NCBI GenBank assembly: GCA_022843945.1
Contig: JALHMR010000007.1
Span: 1 to 64,000 of the forward strand
DNA from: Rhodospirillaceae bacterium
GTDB lineage: Bacteria; Pseudomonadota; Alphaproteobacteria; CACIAM-22H2
Length of the DNA: 64,000 nt
Direction of reading: 5' to 3'
In this document: piece after piece, positions 1-9,755 of the stretch
Layout: each line of letters begins with the position of its first letter
Position numbering within the stretch: position 1 is the stretch's first letter
Notes under the pieces: generated by a model
Database searches by the model: none
Seen by the model: the letters and a program-made list of their open reading frames with translations, nothing else
Told to the model about the DNA's origin: nothing
Translations under genes and position numbers: made by a program

Positions 1-1280
1 TGCGACAGGGATTCGAAGGCGAGGCCGGTGGTCGCCGTGTAAGGATAGGCGTCGTCGGCGATCAGGTTGCGCCGCCGGATCTCGGCCGGATCCATGCCGA
101 GCTTCTGCGCCGCCAGATCGACCAGGCCCTCGGTGACGGCGCAGGCGATGGGATGGCCGACCGCCCGGTACTGGCACATCACGTTCTTGTTGAGGAACAC
201 GACGCGCGCCCGCGCGCGATAATTCTTGTGCTTGTAGGGACCGCCGATCAGGTTGACGACCTGGTTGGCCTCGATGCCGCTGGTGCGCGGATAGACCGAA
301 TAGGGCCCGATGCCGGTCAGGTCGTCGATCTCGAAGGCCTTGATCTCGCCGTCCTTGGTCACGGCGATGCGGCCCTTGATGACGTGATCGCGGGCGTGGA
401 TGTCGGTGACGAAGGATTCCAGCCGGTCGGCGACGAACTTGACCGGCCGCTTGAGCATCACCGCCAGGGCGCAGGTCGCCACCTCGTCGGCGTAGGTATG
501 CACCTTGATGCCGAACGAGCCGCCGACGTCGCGGCAGATCACGCGGACGTTGGTCTCCGGCAGGCCGAGATGCTTGGCGAAGATGTTCTGCATCATGTGC
601 GGCGCCTGGGTCGAGTGATAGACCGTGAGCTGCCGGTCTGCCGGGTTGAAGTCGGCCAGGATCGAGCGCGGCTCCAGGCAGACGCCGGTATGGCGGCCGG
701 TGATGTAGGTCTCCTCGACCACGACGTCGGCCGCCGCGAAGGCCGCGTCGACCTCGCCCACCGTCATCTCGCGCTGGAAGCAGATGTTGTCGCCCAGCTC
801 CGGGTGGATCGCCGGCGAGCCGGGCGTCGCCGCCGCGGCCGCGTCGGTGATCGCCGGCAACTCCTGCCACTCCATCTCGATGAGCGGCAGCGCATCCTCC
901 GCCTCGGCGCGGCTGCGCGCCACCACGGCGCAGACCGCCTCGCCCTGCCAGCAGGCGCGGTCGACGGCGATCGGATGCTGCGGCGCCGACTTCATGCCCT
1001 TGAGATGGGCCAGCACGCCGACCCACGGCGTGCAGACCTCCGCCATGTCGCGGCCGGTGACGACGCGCAAGACCCCCGGGCTCTTCGCCGCGGCCTGGGT
1101 GTCGATACGCAGGATTCGGGCGTGGGCGTAGGGGCTGCGCAGGAAGGCGACATGTGCCATGCGCGGCAGCCTGATGTCGTCGGTGAACTGGCCGCGGCCT
1201 TCGGCCAGCTTGCGGGCGTTGGGCCGGGGGACGCTGCGGCCGATATAGGAGTTGGGCCGGTCGAGCGGGGAGAGGCTCAT
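1..1280 (-). CDS. Xanthine dehydrogenase family molybdopterin-binding subunit (CoxL-like), 3' end outside window
   Basis: Large catalytic subunit of a CO-dehydrogenase/xanthine-dehydrogenase type molybdenum hydroxylase, binding Mo-pterin cytosine dinucleotide. The frame opens with ATG at 1280 and runs off the window start, giving about 426 residues of an enzyme usually near 780. The N-terminal aldehyde-oxidase a/b hammerhead begins with SYIGRSVPR; later come GGSFGIK and QYRAVGHPIA. True form I CO dehydrogenases carry AYRCSFR at the active-site loop; here that loop reads QYRAVGH, so CO is unlikely to be the substrate and some other hydroxylation (purine, aldehyde or N-heterocycle) is more likely. 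The start overlaps the stop of the small subunit by 4 bp (ATGA), so the two are translationally coupled. The family is certain; the substrate is unknown. Confidence 0.9.
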   Translation of the reverse strand, partial: MSLSPLDRPNSYIGRSVPRPNARKLAEGRGQFTDDIRLPRMAHVAFLRSPYAHARILRIDTQAAAKSPGVLRVVTGRDMAEVCTPWVGVLAHLKGMKSAPQHPIAVDRACWQGEAVCAVVARSRAEAEDALPLIEMEWQELPAITDAAAAATPGSPAIHPELGDNICFQREMTVGEVDAAFAAADVVVEETYITGRHTGVCLEPRSILADFNPADRQLTVYHSTQAPHMMQNIFAKHLGLPETNVRVICRDVGGSFGIKVHTYADEVATCALAVMLKRPVKFVADRLESFVTDIHARDHVIKGRIAVTKDGEIKAFEIDDLTGIGPYSVYPRTSGIEANQVVNLIGGPYKHKNYRARARVVFLNKNVMCQYRAVGHPIACAVTEGLVDLAAQKLGMDPAEIRRRNLIADDAYPYTATTGLAFESLS

Positions 1281-1762
1281 TTCTTCCTCCCGGCGCGGGC
1301 CCGGCAGGCCGTTTCGACGGCATCGACGATGGCGTGATAGCCGGTGCAGCGGCAGAAATTCCCGGAGAGGTGCTCGCGGATCTCCTCGCGCGTGGCCGCC
1401 GGCTTGCGGGCCACCAGGTCGGCGGCGGCGATCAGCATGCCCGGCGTGCAGAAGCCGCATTGCAGCGCGTTGCGCTCGACGAAGGCGCGCTGCAGCTCGA
1501 CGATCTCGCCCGAATCTGACAGGCCCTCGATGGTGTCGACGCGGGCTCCGTCGGCCTGCACCGCGAGCATCAGGCAGCCGCGCACGATCTCGCCGTCGAC
1601 CCGCAAGGTGCAGGCGCCGCACACGCCGTGCTCGCAGCCGGCATGCGAGCCGGTCAGCTCGAGCTCGTCGCGCAGGAAATCGACCAGGTGCTGGCGCGCC
1701 GCCACGCGCCGCGTGAGGCGCTCGCCGTTGACGGTGAGCGTGATTTCGATGGTTGTTTCCAT
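1277..1762 (-). CDS. (2Fe-2S)-binding small subunit of molybdenum hydroxylase (CoxS-like)
   Basis: Iron-sulfur subunit (161 aa) that passes electrons from the Mo site to FAD. Two [2Fe-2S] sites are visible: the plant-ferredoxin type motif CEHGVCGACTLRVDG with its partner Cys in RGCLML, and the C-terminal helical cluster CGFCTPGM ... CRCTGY. The length is normal for CoxS proteins. It sits between the FAD subunit (whose stop is directly adjacent) and the Mo subunit (4-bp overlap), giving the classical M-S-L operon order read on the minus strand. Confidence 0.95.
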   Translation of the reverse strand: METTIEITLTVNGERLTRRVAARQHLVDFLRDELELTGSHAGCEHGVCGACTLRVDGEIVRGCLMLAVQADGARVDTIEGLSDSGEIVELQRAFVERNALQCGFCTPGMLIAAADLVARKPAATREEIREHLSGNFCRCTGYHAIVDAVETACRARAGRKK

Positions 1763-2626
1763 CTAGGCGTTCTCCGAGAGCATGGCCTGCACGACGCGGC
1801 CGAGCAGCACGCGCGCCAGGTGAAGCTTGGTGGCACCCGAGCCGTTGAGGTCGGCAGGCGGGTCGAGGTCGTCAGCCAGGGCGGCGGTCGCGCCCGCGAT
1901 GCTCGCGTTGGTCACGGCCTGTGTCTCCAGGACCCGGGCCGCCGAGACGGCCATCACCGGCTTCGTGCCGACGCCGAAGAAGACGAGGCGAAGGTCCGAC
2001 AGTTTCTCGCCGCTCACGCGTCCATGGGCGGCGAGCCCGACCATGGCGTAGTCGCCATGCCGGCGCGCCAGCTCGGCGAAGTGCGAGCGATAACCGGATG
2101 CCTGCACCGGAAACTCCGCGCCCAGCAGGATTTCGCCGGCTTGCAGATCCGTGGCGTAGAGGCCCTGGAAGAAGTTCCGGGCGGCGACCCGCCGGCGGCC
2201 GGCGCGGCTGGCGAGTATCAGGGTGGCGCCGAGGGCGACGGTGCAAGCCGGCAACTCGGCCGCCGGATCGGCGAAGGCGAGGCTGCCGCCGAACGTGCCT
2301 CGATTGCGGATCGCCGCGTGGCCGATATGCCTCACGGCCTGGGCGACCAGCGGCAGATGCCGCGCGATCTCCGGCGAGCGCTCGACCGCGCTGTGGCGGG
2401 TGAGCGCACCGATGTGGATCGTCTCGCCCTTGACCGCGATGCCCGAAAGCTGGCCGAGACCGTTGATGTCGATGAGGAGGCTCGGGCTGGACAGGCGAAG
2501 GTTAAGCGTCGGGATCAGGCTCTGCCCGCCGGCCAGCAGCTTGGCACCCTCGCCATGGGCGGCGAGCAGCTCGAAGACCTGGTCGAGGCTGGACGGCTTG
2601 GTGTAGGCGAATGGCGACGGCTTCAT
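1763..2626 (-). CDS. FAD-binding medium subunit of molybdenum hydroxylase (CoxM-like)
   Basis: FAD subunit (287 aa) of the same hydroxylase. The N-terminal half has the PCMH-type FAD-binding signature LLAGGQSLIPTLNLRLSSP and the second flavin loop NRGTFGGSLAFADPAAELP; the C-terminal half is a CO_deh_flav_C domain. It is the first gene of the M-S-L operon, starting at ATG 2626. The stretch to the divergent ABC ATPase (2627-2762) is AT-rich around 2648-2668 and probably holds the promoters of both directions. Physiological role depends on the unknown substrate of the large subunit. Confidence 0.93.
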   Translation of the reverse strand: MKPSPFAYTKPSSLDQVFELLAAHGEGAKLLAGGQSLIPTLNLRLSSPSLLIDINGLGQLSGIAVKGETIHIGALTRHSAVERSPEIARHLPLVAQAVRHIGHAAIRNRGTFGGSLAFADPAAELPACTVALGATLILASRAGRRRVAARNFFQGLYATDLQAGEILLGAEFPVQASGYRSHFAELARRHGDYAMVGLAAHGRVSGEKLSDLRLVFFGVGTKPVMAVSAARVLETQAVTNASIAGATAALADDLDPPADLNGSGATKLHLARVLLGRVVQAMLSENA

Positions 2627-2650
2627 CGTCTCCCCCGATGCGCGCGGCTT

Positions 2651-2668
2651 TTTTTATCGTTCAATAAA
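2651..2668. promoter_or_regulatory. AT-rich dyad in the coxM/ABC ATPase divergent promoter
   Basis: TTTAT-CGTTCA-ATAAA is a perfect 5-bp dyad with a 6-bp spacer (2651-2666), overlapping CGTT-CAATA-AACG (2656-2668). It stands out in the GC-rich background, 25-40 bp upstream of the coxM start. A repressor operator or promoter core is inferred; no regulator gene is adjacent. Confidence 0.35.
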
Positions 2669-2762
2669 CGCTCTCATGGGGGTGCGGGCGCTGTCAACGT
2701 GTCGGAGGTCGCTGGCGTCAGCGCCGATCCCCGCTACAATAGCGCCAGGAACAGGAGGCGAC

Positions 2763-3851
2763 ATGGCGGGGGCACGACTGGATGTCGACAAGGTGGAGGT
2801 CGCCTACGGCGATGTCCGCGTGCTCAAAGGCATCTCGTTGGCCATTGAGCCGGGCGAGTTCGTCGCCCTGCTCGGCTCCTCGGGCTGCGGCAAGACGACG
2901 TTGCTCCGCGCCATCTCGGGCTTTGTGCCGGTGAGTGCGGGCACCATCAGCTGCGACGGCAAGGACATCACCGCGGCGGCGCCGGACAAGCGCGAGATGG
3001 CCATGGTCTTCCAGTCCTACGCGCTGTGGCCGCACATGAATGCCGCCCGCAATATCGGCTATGGCCTGCGGCTGCGCGGTTGGAGCCGTGCCGACATCGA
3101 CAAGCGGGTCGCCGAGATGCTGGCCATGCTCAAGCTCGACGGGCTGGGCGAGCGCATGGTGGGGCAGCTCTCGGGTGGCCAGCGCCAGCGCGTGGCGCTC
3201 GGCCGGGCCCTGGCCATCAGCCCGCGCGTCCTGCTGCTCGACGAACCGCTATCCAATCTCGACGCGCGGATCCGCGAGGACGTGCGACACGAGATCAAGG
3301 CCCTGCAGGAAAGCCTCGACATCACCGCCATCCACGTCACGCACGACCGCGAGGAGGCCATGGTGATGGCCGACCGCATCGTCATCCTCGATGCCGGCGC
3401 CATTGCCCAGGTCGGCACGCCGGAGGAGGTCTACAACCGCCCCAACTCGCCCTTCGTCGCCGCCTTCATGGGCGCCGGTAACAAGGTGTCGCTGAAAGCG
3501 CGCGCCGAGAACGGCGCGCTGGTCATCGAAGCGGGCCCGCATAACGGCGAGGTCCGCCTGCCGGCGGCGACCGTGACGCGCGGCGACCGGCCGCCGGTCG
3601 GGCCGGTCATCGCCCATTTCCGCAGCGAGGCTGCCCGGCTCGCCTCCGCGGCGGCAGCGGCCGGGCCGGACGCGTTGCGCCTGCGCGGGCGGATCTCTCA
3701 GAGCTCCTATCCCGGCGGCTTCTGGCGCTACGCGGTGCGCGTCGGCGACGACCAGTTCCTGGTCGATGACGGCGAGCGCTACCCGATCGGCGCCGAAATC
3801 GACATCCGGCTGCCACCGGCGGCGCTGCACATCTACGCAGCACCACGCTAG
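2763..3851 (+). CDS. ABC transporter ATP-binding protein (PotA/FbpC type), orphan
   Basis: Import-type ABC ATPase, 362 aa. Walker A GSSGCGKTT, Q-loop FQSYAL, signature LSGGQRQRVALGRAL, Walker B LLLDEPLSNLD and H-loop THDREEA are all present. A TOBE-like C-terminal region of about 120 residues follows, so the protein should energise uptake of an organic cation, iron, polyamine or phosphonate-like solute. ATG 2763 is chosen because AGGAGG lies just upstream; the frame is open further upstream without a ribosome site. No permease or binding protein is adjacent. The nearest incomplete importer is the one at 9756-12609 on the same strand, which lacks an ATPase; pairing the two is inference. The methyltransferase follows with no gap. 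Confidence 0.9.
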   Translation: MAGARLDVDKVEVAYGDVRVLKGISLAIEPGEFVALLGSSGCGKTTLLRAISGFVPVSAGTISCDGKDITAAAPDKREMAMVFQSYALWPHMNAARNIGYGLRLRGWSRADIDKRVAEMLAMLKLDGLGERMVGQLSGGQRQRVALGRALAISPRVLLLDEPLSNLDARIREDVRHEIKALQESLDITAIHVTHDREEAMVMADRIVILDAGAIAQVGTPEEVYNRPNSPFVAAFMGAGNKVSLKARAENGALVIEAGPHNGEVRLPAATVTRGDRPPVGPVIAHFRSEAARLASAAAAAGPDALRLRGRISQSSYPGGFWRYAVRVGDDQFLVDDGERYPIGAEIDIRLPPAALHIYAAPR

Positions 3852-4676
3852 GTGAGCGGCGACGACGAGGTCGCGCGGCATTACGCGCACGGCAACCTGG
3901 AGGCGGCAATCCTCCAAGGGCTGCGTGCCCTGGGCCGCGATCCCGACCGGCTGCAGCCGGACGATCTCCAGCCGATCGACGAGTTTCACATGGGTGGCCG
4001 GGTGGCGACGGTCGAGCTCGCCGATCGCCTGGACCTGGCGCCGGGCTTGCGCCTTCTCGATATCGGCTCAGGCCTCGGCGGCGCCGCGCGCTTCTTCGCC
4101 GGCCGCGGCTGCCAGGTGGACGGCATCGACGTGACGCCTGATTACGTCGCTGCGGCAAATTTCCTGACGCGGCGATTCGGTCTCGGGGACCGGCTTTCCT
4201 TCCATCCCGGCAGCGCCACCGATCTGCCGTTCCCGGCCGCGACTTTCGATCGGGCGACGTTGCTGCATGTCGGCATGAACATTGCCGACAAGGCGCGGCT
4301 GTGCGCGGAGGCGGCGCGGGTGCTCAAGCCCGGCGGTTTGTTCGGGATTTACGACGTCATGCGGGTTTCGCCGGGCGAGATCGCCTATCCCGTGGCCTGG
4401 GCGGCAGGCCCTGAAACCTCGTTCGTCGTTGCGCCGGCGGTTTATCGCGAGGCGCTGGCTCGCGCCGGCTTCACGCTTCTCGAAGAGCATGATCGCCGCG
4501 CGCTCGCCCTGGACGTCTTTCGGCGCTTTCAGGCCCGGGTGAGCGAGCGCGGCCTGCCGCCGCTCGGCCTGCACCTGCTGATGGGGGGAGACGCCGTTCC
4601 TAAGGTCGCCAACATGGTCGCCGCCCTCACGGCCGGAATCATCGCGCCGCTGATGATGATCGCCCGCCGCGCTTAG
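3852..4676 (+). CDS. Class I SAM-dependent methyltransferase
   Basis: A 274-aa protein with a Rossmann methyltransferase fold. Motif I is [19 protein letters not shown], the acidic loop is DGIDVTPDY, and a motif IV-like segment [13 protein letters not shown] precedes [15 protein letters not shown]. This arrangement resembles the UbiE/COQ5 and sarcosine/dimethylglycine N-methyltransferase group (Methyltransf_11). Translation starts at GTG 3852, immediately after the TAG of the ABC ATPase, so the two are co-transcribed and probably coupled. The acceptor substrate cannot be read from the sequence. The 3' end overlaps the convergent slipin gene by 4 bp. Confidence 0.85.
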   Translation: MSGDDEVARHYAHGNLEAAILQGLRALGRDPDRLQPDDLQPIDEFHMGGRVATVELADRLDLAPGLRLLDIGSGLGGAARFFAGRGCQVDGIDVTPDYVAAANFLTRRFGLGDRLSFHPGSATDLPFPAATFDRATLLHVGMNIADKARLCAEAARVLKPGGLFGIYDVMRVSPGEIAYPVAWAAGPETSFVVAPAVYREALARAGFTLLEEHDRRALALDVFRRFQARVSERGLPPLGLHLLMGGDAVPKVANMVAALTAGIIAPLMMIARRA

Positions 4677-5443
4677 CTCTTGTCGGGGCGTCCCCGGATG
4701 AAGACGTCCAGCATTTCCGTAGGGAGCGGGAAGACGATGGTGTTGGAGCGCTCGCCGGCGATGTTCTGTAGGGTGGAGAGATAGCGCAGCTGCATCGCCT
4801 GCGGCCGGCCGGCGAGGATGTCCGAGGCCTCGAGCAGCTTCTGCGCCGCCTGGAGTTCGGCCTCGGCGTCGATCACCCGGGCCCGCCGGTTGCGCTCCGC
4901 CTCGGCCTGGCGGGCGATGGCCCGCACCATGTTCTCGTTGAGGTCGATATGCTTGATCTCGACGTTCTGCACCTTGATGCCCCAGGCGTCGGTCTGGGTG
5001 TCGAGGATGCGCTGGATATGCTGGTTGAGCTTGTCGCGCTCGGCCAGCATCTCGTCGAGCTCGTGCTGGCCGAGGACCGAGCGCAGCGTGGTCTGGGCAA
5101 GCTGGCTGGTGGCCACGTCGTAGTTCTCGACCTGGATGATCGCCTTGGGCGCGTCGATCACCCGGTAATAGATCACGGCGTTGACCTTGACCGAGACGTT
5201 GTCGCGCGAGATCACGTCCTGGCTGGGGACGTCGAGCACGCGCGTGCGCAGGTCGACGCGCACCATCTGCTGGATCAGCGGGATGATCAGGATCAGGCCC
5301 GGCCCCTTCACGCCCCAGAAGCGGCCGAGCATGAAGACCACGGCGCGCTCATACTCGCGCAGCACGCGGATCGAGTAGAACAGCAGCACGATAACGACGA
5401 CGACGAACACCGCCACCGGCGGGAAGAATCCGGGATCGAACAT
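4673..5443 (-). CDS. Slipin / stomatin-like SPFH-domain membrane protein
   Basis: An inner-membrane scaffold of the stomatin/prohibitin family, 256 aa. One N-terminal hydrophobic segment (about residues 6-25, [19 protein letters not shown]) is followed by the SPFH domain ([21 protein letters not shown] ... [21 protein letters not shown]). An Ala/Glu-rich coiled coil (about 170-215, [20 protein letters not shown]) comes last. ATG 5443 is preferred over the in-frame GTG at 5449 because the latter lies inside the Shine-Dalgarno GGAGGTGA. It follows nfeD by 22 bp, the conserved NfeD-slipin pair in which the protease clips the slipin C-terminus. Role: membrane microdomain organisation and protein quality control. 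Confidence 0.95.
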   Translation of the reverse strand: MFDPGFFPPVAVFVVVVIVLLFYSIRVLREYERAVVFMLGRFWGVKGPGLILIIPLIQQMVRVDLRTRVLDVPSQDVISRDNVSVKVNAVIYYRVIDAPKAIIQVENYDVATSQLAQTTLRSVLGQHELDEMLAERDKLNQHIQRILDTQTDAWGIKVQNVEIKHIDLNENMVRAIARQAEAERNRRARVIDAEAELQAAQKLLEASDILAGRPQAMQLRYLSTLQNIAGERSNTIVFPLPTEMLDVFIRGRPDKS

Positions 5444-5465
5444 CGTCACCTCCGCATCATCAGGT

Positions 5466-6815
5466 TCATCTCATGGGTTCCACCACCGCGGTCAGCCCAT
5501 CGAGCCTTACCACACGCACGCTGTCTCCCGGTGTGAGCGTTCCCGACCGCGCCAGTCGCGCCTGCCAGGTCTCGCCATGCGTCCGGATGAGGCCCGACTC
5601 GCCCTGCCATTCGATGACCTCGCCCGGCGCGCCAAGCATCTGCTCCATACCCGTGATCACCGGCCGGCGGCGCGACTTGATCGCCGCGCCGAGTACGGCG
5701 AAGAAGAACAGGGCGCTCGCCGCCGCGGCCGCGGCGATCGTTGGCCAGGCGACGCCGTAGTCGAGGTCGCCGAGATCCTTGGCGTCGAACAGGAAAAGCG
5801 AGCCGACGACAAAGGCGGCGAGCCCGCCGACCCCCAGCACGCCGAGGGTCGGGGAGAAGGCCTCCGCCACCATCAGGCCAAGACCCAGGACCAGGAGGGC
5901 CAGCCCGGCATAGCTCACCGGCATGACCGCCAGGGCTGCCAGCGCCATGAGCAGACAGATCGCCCCCAGGACGCCCGGGACGGCCGCTCCCGGGTGCCAG
6001 AGTTCGAACAGCAGGCCGTAGAAGCCGAGGATCAGCAGCAGGTAGGCGACGTTGGGGTCGGTGACGATGGCGATCACGCGGGTGCGCCAGTCGGGCGTGA
6101 TGGTCTCGACCGCCGCCTCGCGCGTCGCCAGCGTATGTTCGCCGCCGGACACGGTGACGGTGCGGCCGTCGATCACGGCCAGCAGCTCGGACACGGTTGC
6201 CGCGACGACATCGATGACCCCGGCCTCTTTCGCCTCGCCTGCGGTCAGGGTCGCGGCCTCGCGCACCGATTTCTCGGCGAACTCGGCGTTGCGCCCGCGC
6301 AGCTGGGCCAGCGCCCGCAGGTAGGCCGTGGCGTCGTTGACCACCTTGCGCTCCGTGGTGTCAGCCGGCCGGGGCGCCGGCTTATCCTCGGGGCGATCCG
6401 CCGGTCTGGGCGCGGCCGGGGGAGCGCCCAGGCTCACCGGTGTCGCGGCGCCCAGATGGGTCGCCGGGGCCATGGCGGCAACGTGCGCGGCGTAGACCAG
6501 GTAGGTGCCGGCACTCGCCGCCCGCGCGCCGCTGGGGGCCACGTACACCGCGACCGGCACGGGCGAGGCCAGAATGGTGTCAATAATGTCGCGGGTCGAG
6601 CTCACGAGGCCGCCGGGCGTATCCAGTCGCAGGATGACGAGCGGCGACTCGCGGGCCACGGCCTGCTCGATGCCGCGGGCGATGAAGGCACTGGCGGCGA
6701 CGCCGATGACGCCCTTGACCTCGACGAGGACAACGGGGCCGGCGGCCCGGGCGGGAAGCCCCAGACCCATACCCAGCGAAAGAACGGCGGCCCAAAGCCA
6801 CGCGACCTGGCGCAT
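5466..6815 (-). CDS. NfeD family ClpP-class serine protease (nodulation formation efficiency D)
   Basis: Full-length 1510-N type NfeD, 449 aa. A signal peptide (residues 1-24) leads into a ClpP-like domain with LDTPGGL (substrate-binding strand) and [10 protein letters not shown], where Ser101 is the predicted nucleophile. [10 protein letters not shown] (Lys157) supplies the general base of a Ser-Lys dyad. Then come four or five membrane segments (about 255-370) and a C-terminal NfeD OB-fold ([19 protein letters not shown] to the end). ATG 6815 is chosen over the upstream frame because AGGAG sits 8 nt before it and the signal peptide begins there. It is co-transcribed with the slipin that is its usual substrate. 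Confidence 0.95.
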   Translation of the reverse strand: MRQVAWLWAAVLSLGMGLGLPARAAGPVVLVEVKGVIGVAASAFIARGIEQAVARESPLVILRLDTPGGLVSSTRDIIDTILASPVPVAVYVAPSGARAASAGTYLVYAAHVAAMAPATHLGAATPVSLGAPPAAPRPADRPEDKPAPRPADTTERKVVNDATAYLRALAQLRGRNAEFAEKSVREAATLTAGEAKEAGVIDVVAATVSELLAVIDGRTVTVSGGEHTLATREAAVETITPDWRTRVIAIVTDPNVAYLLLILGFYGLLFELWHPGAAVPGVLGAICLLMALAALAVMPVSYAGLALLVLGLGLMVAEAFSPTLGVLGVGGLAAFVVGSLFLFDAKDLGDLDYGVAWPTIAAAAAASALFFFAVLGAAIKSRRRPVITGMEQMLGAPGEVIEWQGESGLIRTHGETWQARLARSGTLTPGDSVRVVRLDGLTAVVEPMR

Positions 6816-6991
6816 GCAAACGCTCCTGCCCCCGCACCGGTAGTCTGGCACAGCCGTTACCCCGGGGAAACCGTGGGACTGCCCGTGCGGGGGCTGGGAG
6901 CAGCCCGGCTGCCCATGCTAGGCTTCGGGTCAAGAAAACGTCGCGGCAGGTTCCTGACCGCGGCTGGGCATTGTTCCTTGGGAGGGAAAAA

Positions 6992-7444
6992 ATGACGGCC
7001 TTTACCATCAACGGAAAAGCAGTGGACGTCTCGGCCGACGCCGATACTCCGCTGCTCTGGGTGATCCGCGATCACCTGAAGCTCACCGGCACCAAGTTCG
7101 GCTGCGGTGCCGCGCAATGCGGCGCCTGCACCGTGCACATCAACGGCGAGCCGGCGCGCTCGTGCAGCGTTCCGCTGGCCGATGCCGCCGGCAAGCAGGT
7201 AACGACCATCGAAGGCCTGTCGCCCAACGGCCGCCATCCGCTGCAGAAGGCCTGGATCGCTGAGCAGGTGCCGCAATGCGGCTACTGCCAGTCCGGCCAG
7301 ATCATGCAGGCAGCGGCCCTGCTCAAGAAGAACGCCAAGCCGAGCCGCGAGCAGATCGTCGAGCACATGGACGGCAACATCTGCCGCTGCGGCACCTACA
7401 ACCGCATCATCGCCGCCATCCAGCGCGCGTCGCGGGAGGTCTGA
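6992..7444 (+). CDS. (2Fe-2S)-binding alpha subunit, isoquinoline 1-oxidoreductase-like (IorA)
   Basis: Small iron-sulfur subunit (150 aa) of a two-subunit molybdenum hydroxylase. The first cluster is [17 protein letters not shown] with the fourth Cys in RSCSVPL; the second is [16 protein letters not shown] ... [17 protein letters not shown] is typical of IorA/aldehyde-oxidoreductase alpha subunits, where CoxS proteins have CGFCTPGM. ATG 6992 has GGGAGG 6-8 nt upstream. Four bases separate it from the large subunit. No FAD subunit is present, as expected for this family, which passes electrons to a cytochrome or another external acceptor. Confidence 0.95.
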   Translation: MTAFTINGKAVDVSADADTPLLWVIRDHLKLTGTKFGCGAAQCGACTVHINGEPARSCSVPLADAAGKQVTTIEGLSPNGRHPLQKAWIAEQVPQCGYCQSGQIMQAAALLKKNAKPSREQIVEHMDGNICRCGTYNRIIAAIQRASREV

Positions 7445-7447
7445 GCT

Positions 7448-9643
7448 ATGAACGCTTTTACGGATACCATGCTCCGCGCCACCGCTCTGTCGCGTCGCAG
7501 CTTCATGGTCGGCGCCGGCGGCGTCGGCATCACCGTGGTCTTCGGCGACATCCCCGAGGCACTGGCGCAAGGCGCCAAGACCCTGAAGCCCAGCGCCTGG
7601 GTGACGATTGCCACCGACGGGACCGTGACCATCGTCTCGCCCGCCGCCGAGATGGGCCAGGGCGTGATGACCTCCATGCCAGCCCTGGTGGCCGAGGATA
7701 TGGACGCCGACTGGACGAAAGTCCGGGTGGTGCAGGCGCCGGCCGACGCCAAGTCGTTCGGCAACCGCCTGTTCGGTGGGGCCATGACCACGGGCGCCAG
7801 CCGCACGACGCAGGGCTATTACCAGCAGCTCCGCCTGGTCGGCGCGCAGACCCGCAAGGTCCTGCTGGCCAGCGTGGCTCAGGAATGGAAGGTGCCGGTG
7901 GGTGAGCTGTCCACCGAGCCCGGCCGGGTCGTCCACGCCAAGTCGGGCCGCAAGATCGGTTACGGCGACGTGGCCAAGTTCGCCACCGTGCCCAACCCCT
8001 TGCCCGAGGTGACGCCCGCCGATCTCAAGCCGGTGGCGGAGTGCCGCCTCATCGGCAAGAACATCCCGCGCATCGACGTGCCGAGCAAGACCAACGGTAC
8101 GGCGAAGTTCGGCATCGACACGCAGCTGCCCAACATGCTGTACGGCACGGTGCTGCGCACGCCAGTGCAGGGCGAAAAGCCCGAGCGCATCGACGATGCA
8201 GCTGCCAAGGCGGTCAAGGGCGTGGTGCAGATCGTGCCGCTGCCCTACGGCGTTGGTGTCGTGGCCCAGACCTATGAGGCCGCCAAGAAGGGCAAGGAGG
8301 CGCTCAAGGTCACCTGGTCGACCACTGCCAAGGCGCGCTCCTACACCAGCGATCAGGTGCTCAAGGAGTATCTGGCGGCCGCCCAGGACACGACCAAGCC
8401 GGCGGTCACGGTGCTCAAGAACGGCGATCCTGACGCGGCGTTCCGCTCGGCGGCCAAGGTAATCAAGGCCGACTTCCTGGCCGATCACGTGGCCCATGCC
8501 TGCCTGGAACCGATGAACGCCACTGCGAAAGTCGACGGCGACCGGATCGAGATCTGGACGCCCACGCAGTCGCCGACTCTGGCCCAGGTATTCGGCGCCC
8601 GCATGGGCGGCACTACGCCGGACAAGGTGACGGTGAATACCACCCTGCTGGGGGGCGGTTTCGGCCGCCGTCTGGAGCCCGACTTCACGATCGACGCCGT
8701 GCTGCTGGCCAAGGCAGTGTCCGGCCGGCCGGTGAAGGTGATCTGGAGCCGCGAGGACGACATCCAGAACGACAAGTACCGGCCGATGACGGCGCAGCAT
8801 TTCGAGGTCGCACTGGATGCCCAGAACAACATAACCGGCTGGCGTCACCGCCTGGTCGGCGAGTCGATCTATGCGCGATTCGCCCCGCCGCTCTTCCAGC
8901 AGGGCGGTGGCAAGGATCCGCCGTTCCACGACGGCGCGGAGGTCAAGTACGCCATCCCCTCGCATCTGGTTGAATTTGCCCGCGAGCAGCGCGGTGTCGA
9001 TGTCGGCCTGTGGCGGGCGGTCGGGCCGGGTTACACCAAGCTCGGCATCGAGTGCCTGCTCGACGAAGTAGCGAAGATGAAGGGCGTTGATCCGGTGCAG
9101 TTCCGGCTCAGCCTGCTGGCCAACGAGCCGCGGGCAGCGAACGTGATCCGCACCGTGGCCCAGATGGCGGACTGGAACCGCAAGCGCGAAGGTCGCTTCC
9201 TGGGCATGGCCTATTCCGACTTCTGGAATACGCACTGTGCCCAGGTGGCGGAGATCTCGCTCAACCGAAATTCCGGCGAGATCCGCGTCCACAACATGTG
9301 GTGCGCGGTCGATACCGGTGTCGCGGTGCAGCCGGCCAATGTCATCGCCCAGATCGAGAGTTCCATCGTCTACGGCATCAGCCACGCGCTGTACGAGCAG
9401 ATCAACTTCAAGAACGGCGAGGTGCAGGAGTCGAATTTCCATGACTACCGAGTCCTGCGCATGTCGGAGGCGCCCGTCATCCAAGTGGGCGTGATCCAGA
9501 CCAACAACCCGCCGGGCGGTATCGGCGAGGCGGGTCTGCCGCCTGTCGGTCCGGCGATTGCCAACGCGGTCTACGCCGCGACCGGCAAGACGCTACGCCA
9601 CTTCCCGTTCCTGCCGGCGCGGGTGAAGACGGCGATAGCCTAA
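7448..9643 (+). CDS. Molybdopterin-binding beta subunit, isoquinoline 1-oxidoreductase-like (IorB), Tat-exported
   Basis: Catalytic subunit (731 aa) of a periplasmic molybdenum hydroxylase. The N-terminus carries a Tat signal (LSRRSFMVGAGG, Arg16-Arg17). The two repeated Mo-binding halves follow, including EMGQGVMTSMPALVAEDMD, GGGFGRRLEPDF and, near the end, PPGGIGEAGLPPVGPAIANA with the catalytic Glu in GEAGLPP. The length matches IorB-type enzymes. The small subunit has no signal and presumably hitch-hikes through Tat. The substrate could be an N-heterocycle or an aldehyde, and nothing adjacent decides it. A perfect 24-bp GC-rich palindrome (9653-9676) follows the stop codon. Confidence 0.93.
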   Translation: MNAFTDTMLRATALSRRSFMVGAGGVGITVVFGDIPEALAQGAKTLKPSAWVTIATDGTVTIVSPAAEMGQGVMTSMPALVAEDMDADWTKVRVVQAPADAKSFGNRLFGGAMTTGASRTTQGYYQQLRLVGAQTRKVLLASVAQEWKVPVGELSTEPGRVVHAKSGRKIGYGDVAKFATVPNPLPEVTPADLKPVAECRLIGKNIPRIDVPSKTNGTAKFGIDTQLPNMLYGTVLRTPVQGEKPERIDDAAAKAVKGVVQIVPLPYGVGVVAQTYEAAKKGKEALKVTWSTTAKARSYTSDQVLKEYLAAAQDTTKPAVTVLKNGDPDAAFRSAAKVIKADFLADHVAHACLEPMNATAKVDGDRIEIWTPTQSPTLAQVFGARMGGTTPDKVTVNTTLLGGGFGRRLEPDFTIDAVLLAKAVSGRPVKVIWSREDDIQNDKYRPMTAQHFEVALDAQNNITGWRHRLVGESIYARFAPPLFQQGGGKDPPFHDGAEVKYAIPSHLVEFAREQRGVDVGLWRAVGPGYTKLGIECLLDEVAKMKGVDPVQFRLSLLANEPRAANVIRTVAQMADWNRKREGRFLGMAYSDFWNTHCAQVAEISLNRNSGEIRVHNMWCAVDTGVAVQPANVIAQIESSIVYGISHALYEQINFKNGEVQESNFHDYRVLRMSEAPVIQVGVIQTNNPPGGIGEAGLPPVGPAIANAVYAATGKTLRHFPFLPARVKTAIA

Positions 9644-9652
9644 GAAACGGCG

Positions 9653-9676
9653 CCGGGCGCCCCGCGGGGCGCCCGG
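9653..9676. terminator. Perfect 24-bp GC palindrome after the iorB-like gene
   Basis: Two 12-base halves (CCGGGCGCCCCG and its exact reverse complement) abut 9 bases after the stop codon. There is no T-run, so it would act as a stabilising 3' hairpin or a weak, Rho-assisted terminator. Just beyond, GTGAC ... GTCAC (9684-9705) flanks an AT-rich 12-bp core that may belong to the next gene's promoter. Confidence 0.45.
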
Positions 9677-9755
9677 TCAGCCGGTGACGATAAAAAATAT
9701 GTCACGCCCGGCCGCTAGGTTAGCGAATCGCGCGTGCAAAACTGTGGAGGTAACG

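Noticed and set aside
153-1337. A 394-codon open frame on the plus strand at the window start
   Set aside because: Antisense to the molybdenum-hydroxylase large subunit, which has intact family sequence throughout.
6857-9484. An 875-codon open frame on the minus strand
   Set aside because: It is antisense to the iorAB-like genes, whose iron-sulfur, Tat and Mo motifs are clear. Long antisense frames are common in GC-rich DNA; this one reads as His/Arg/Gly-rich with no fold signature.
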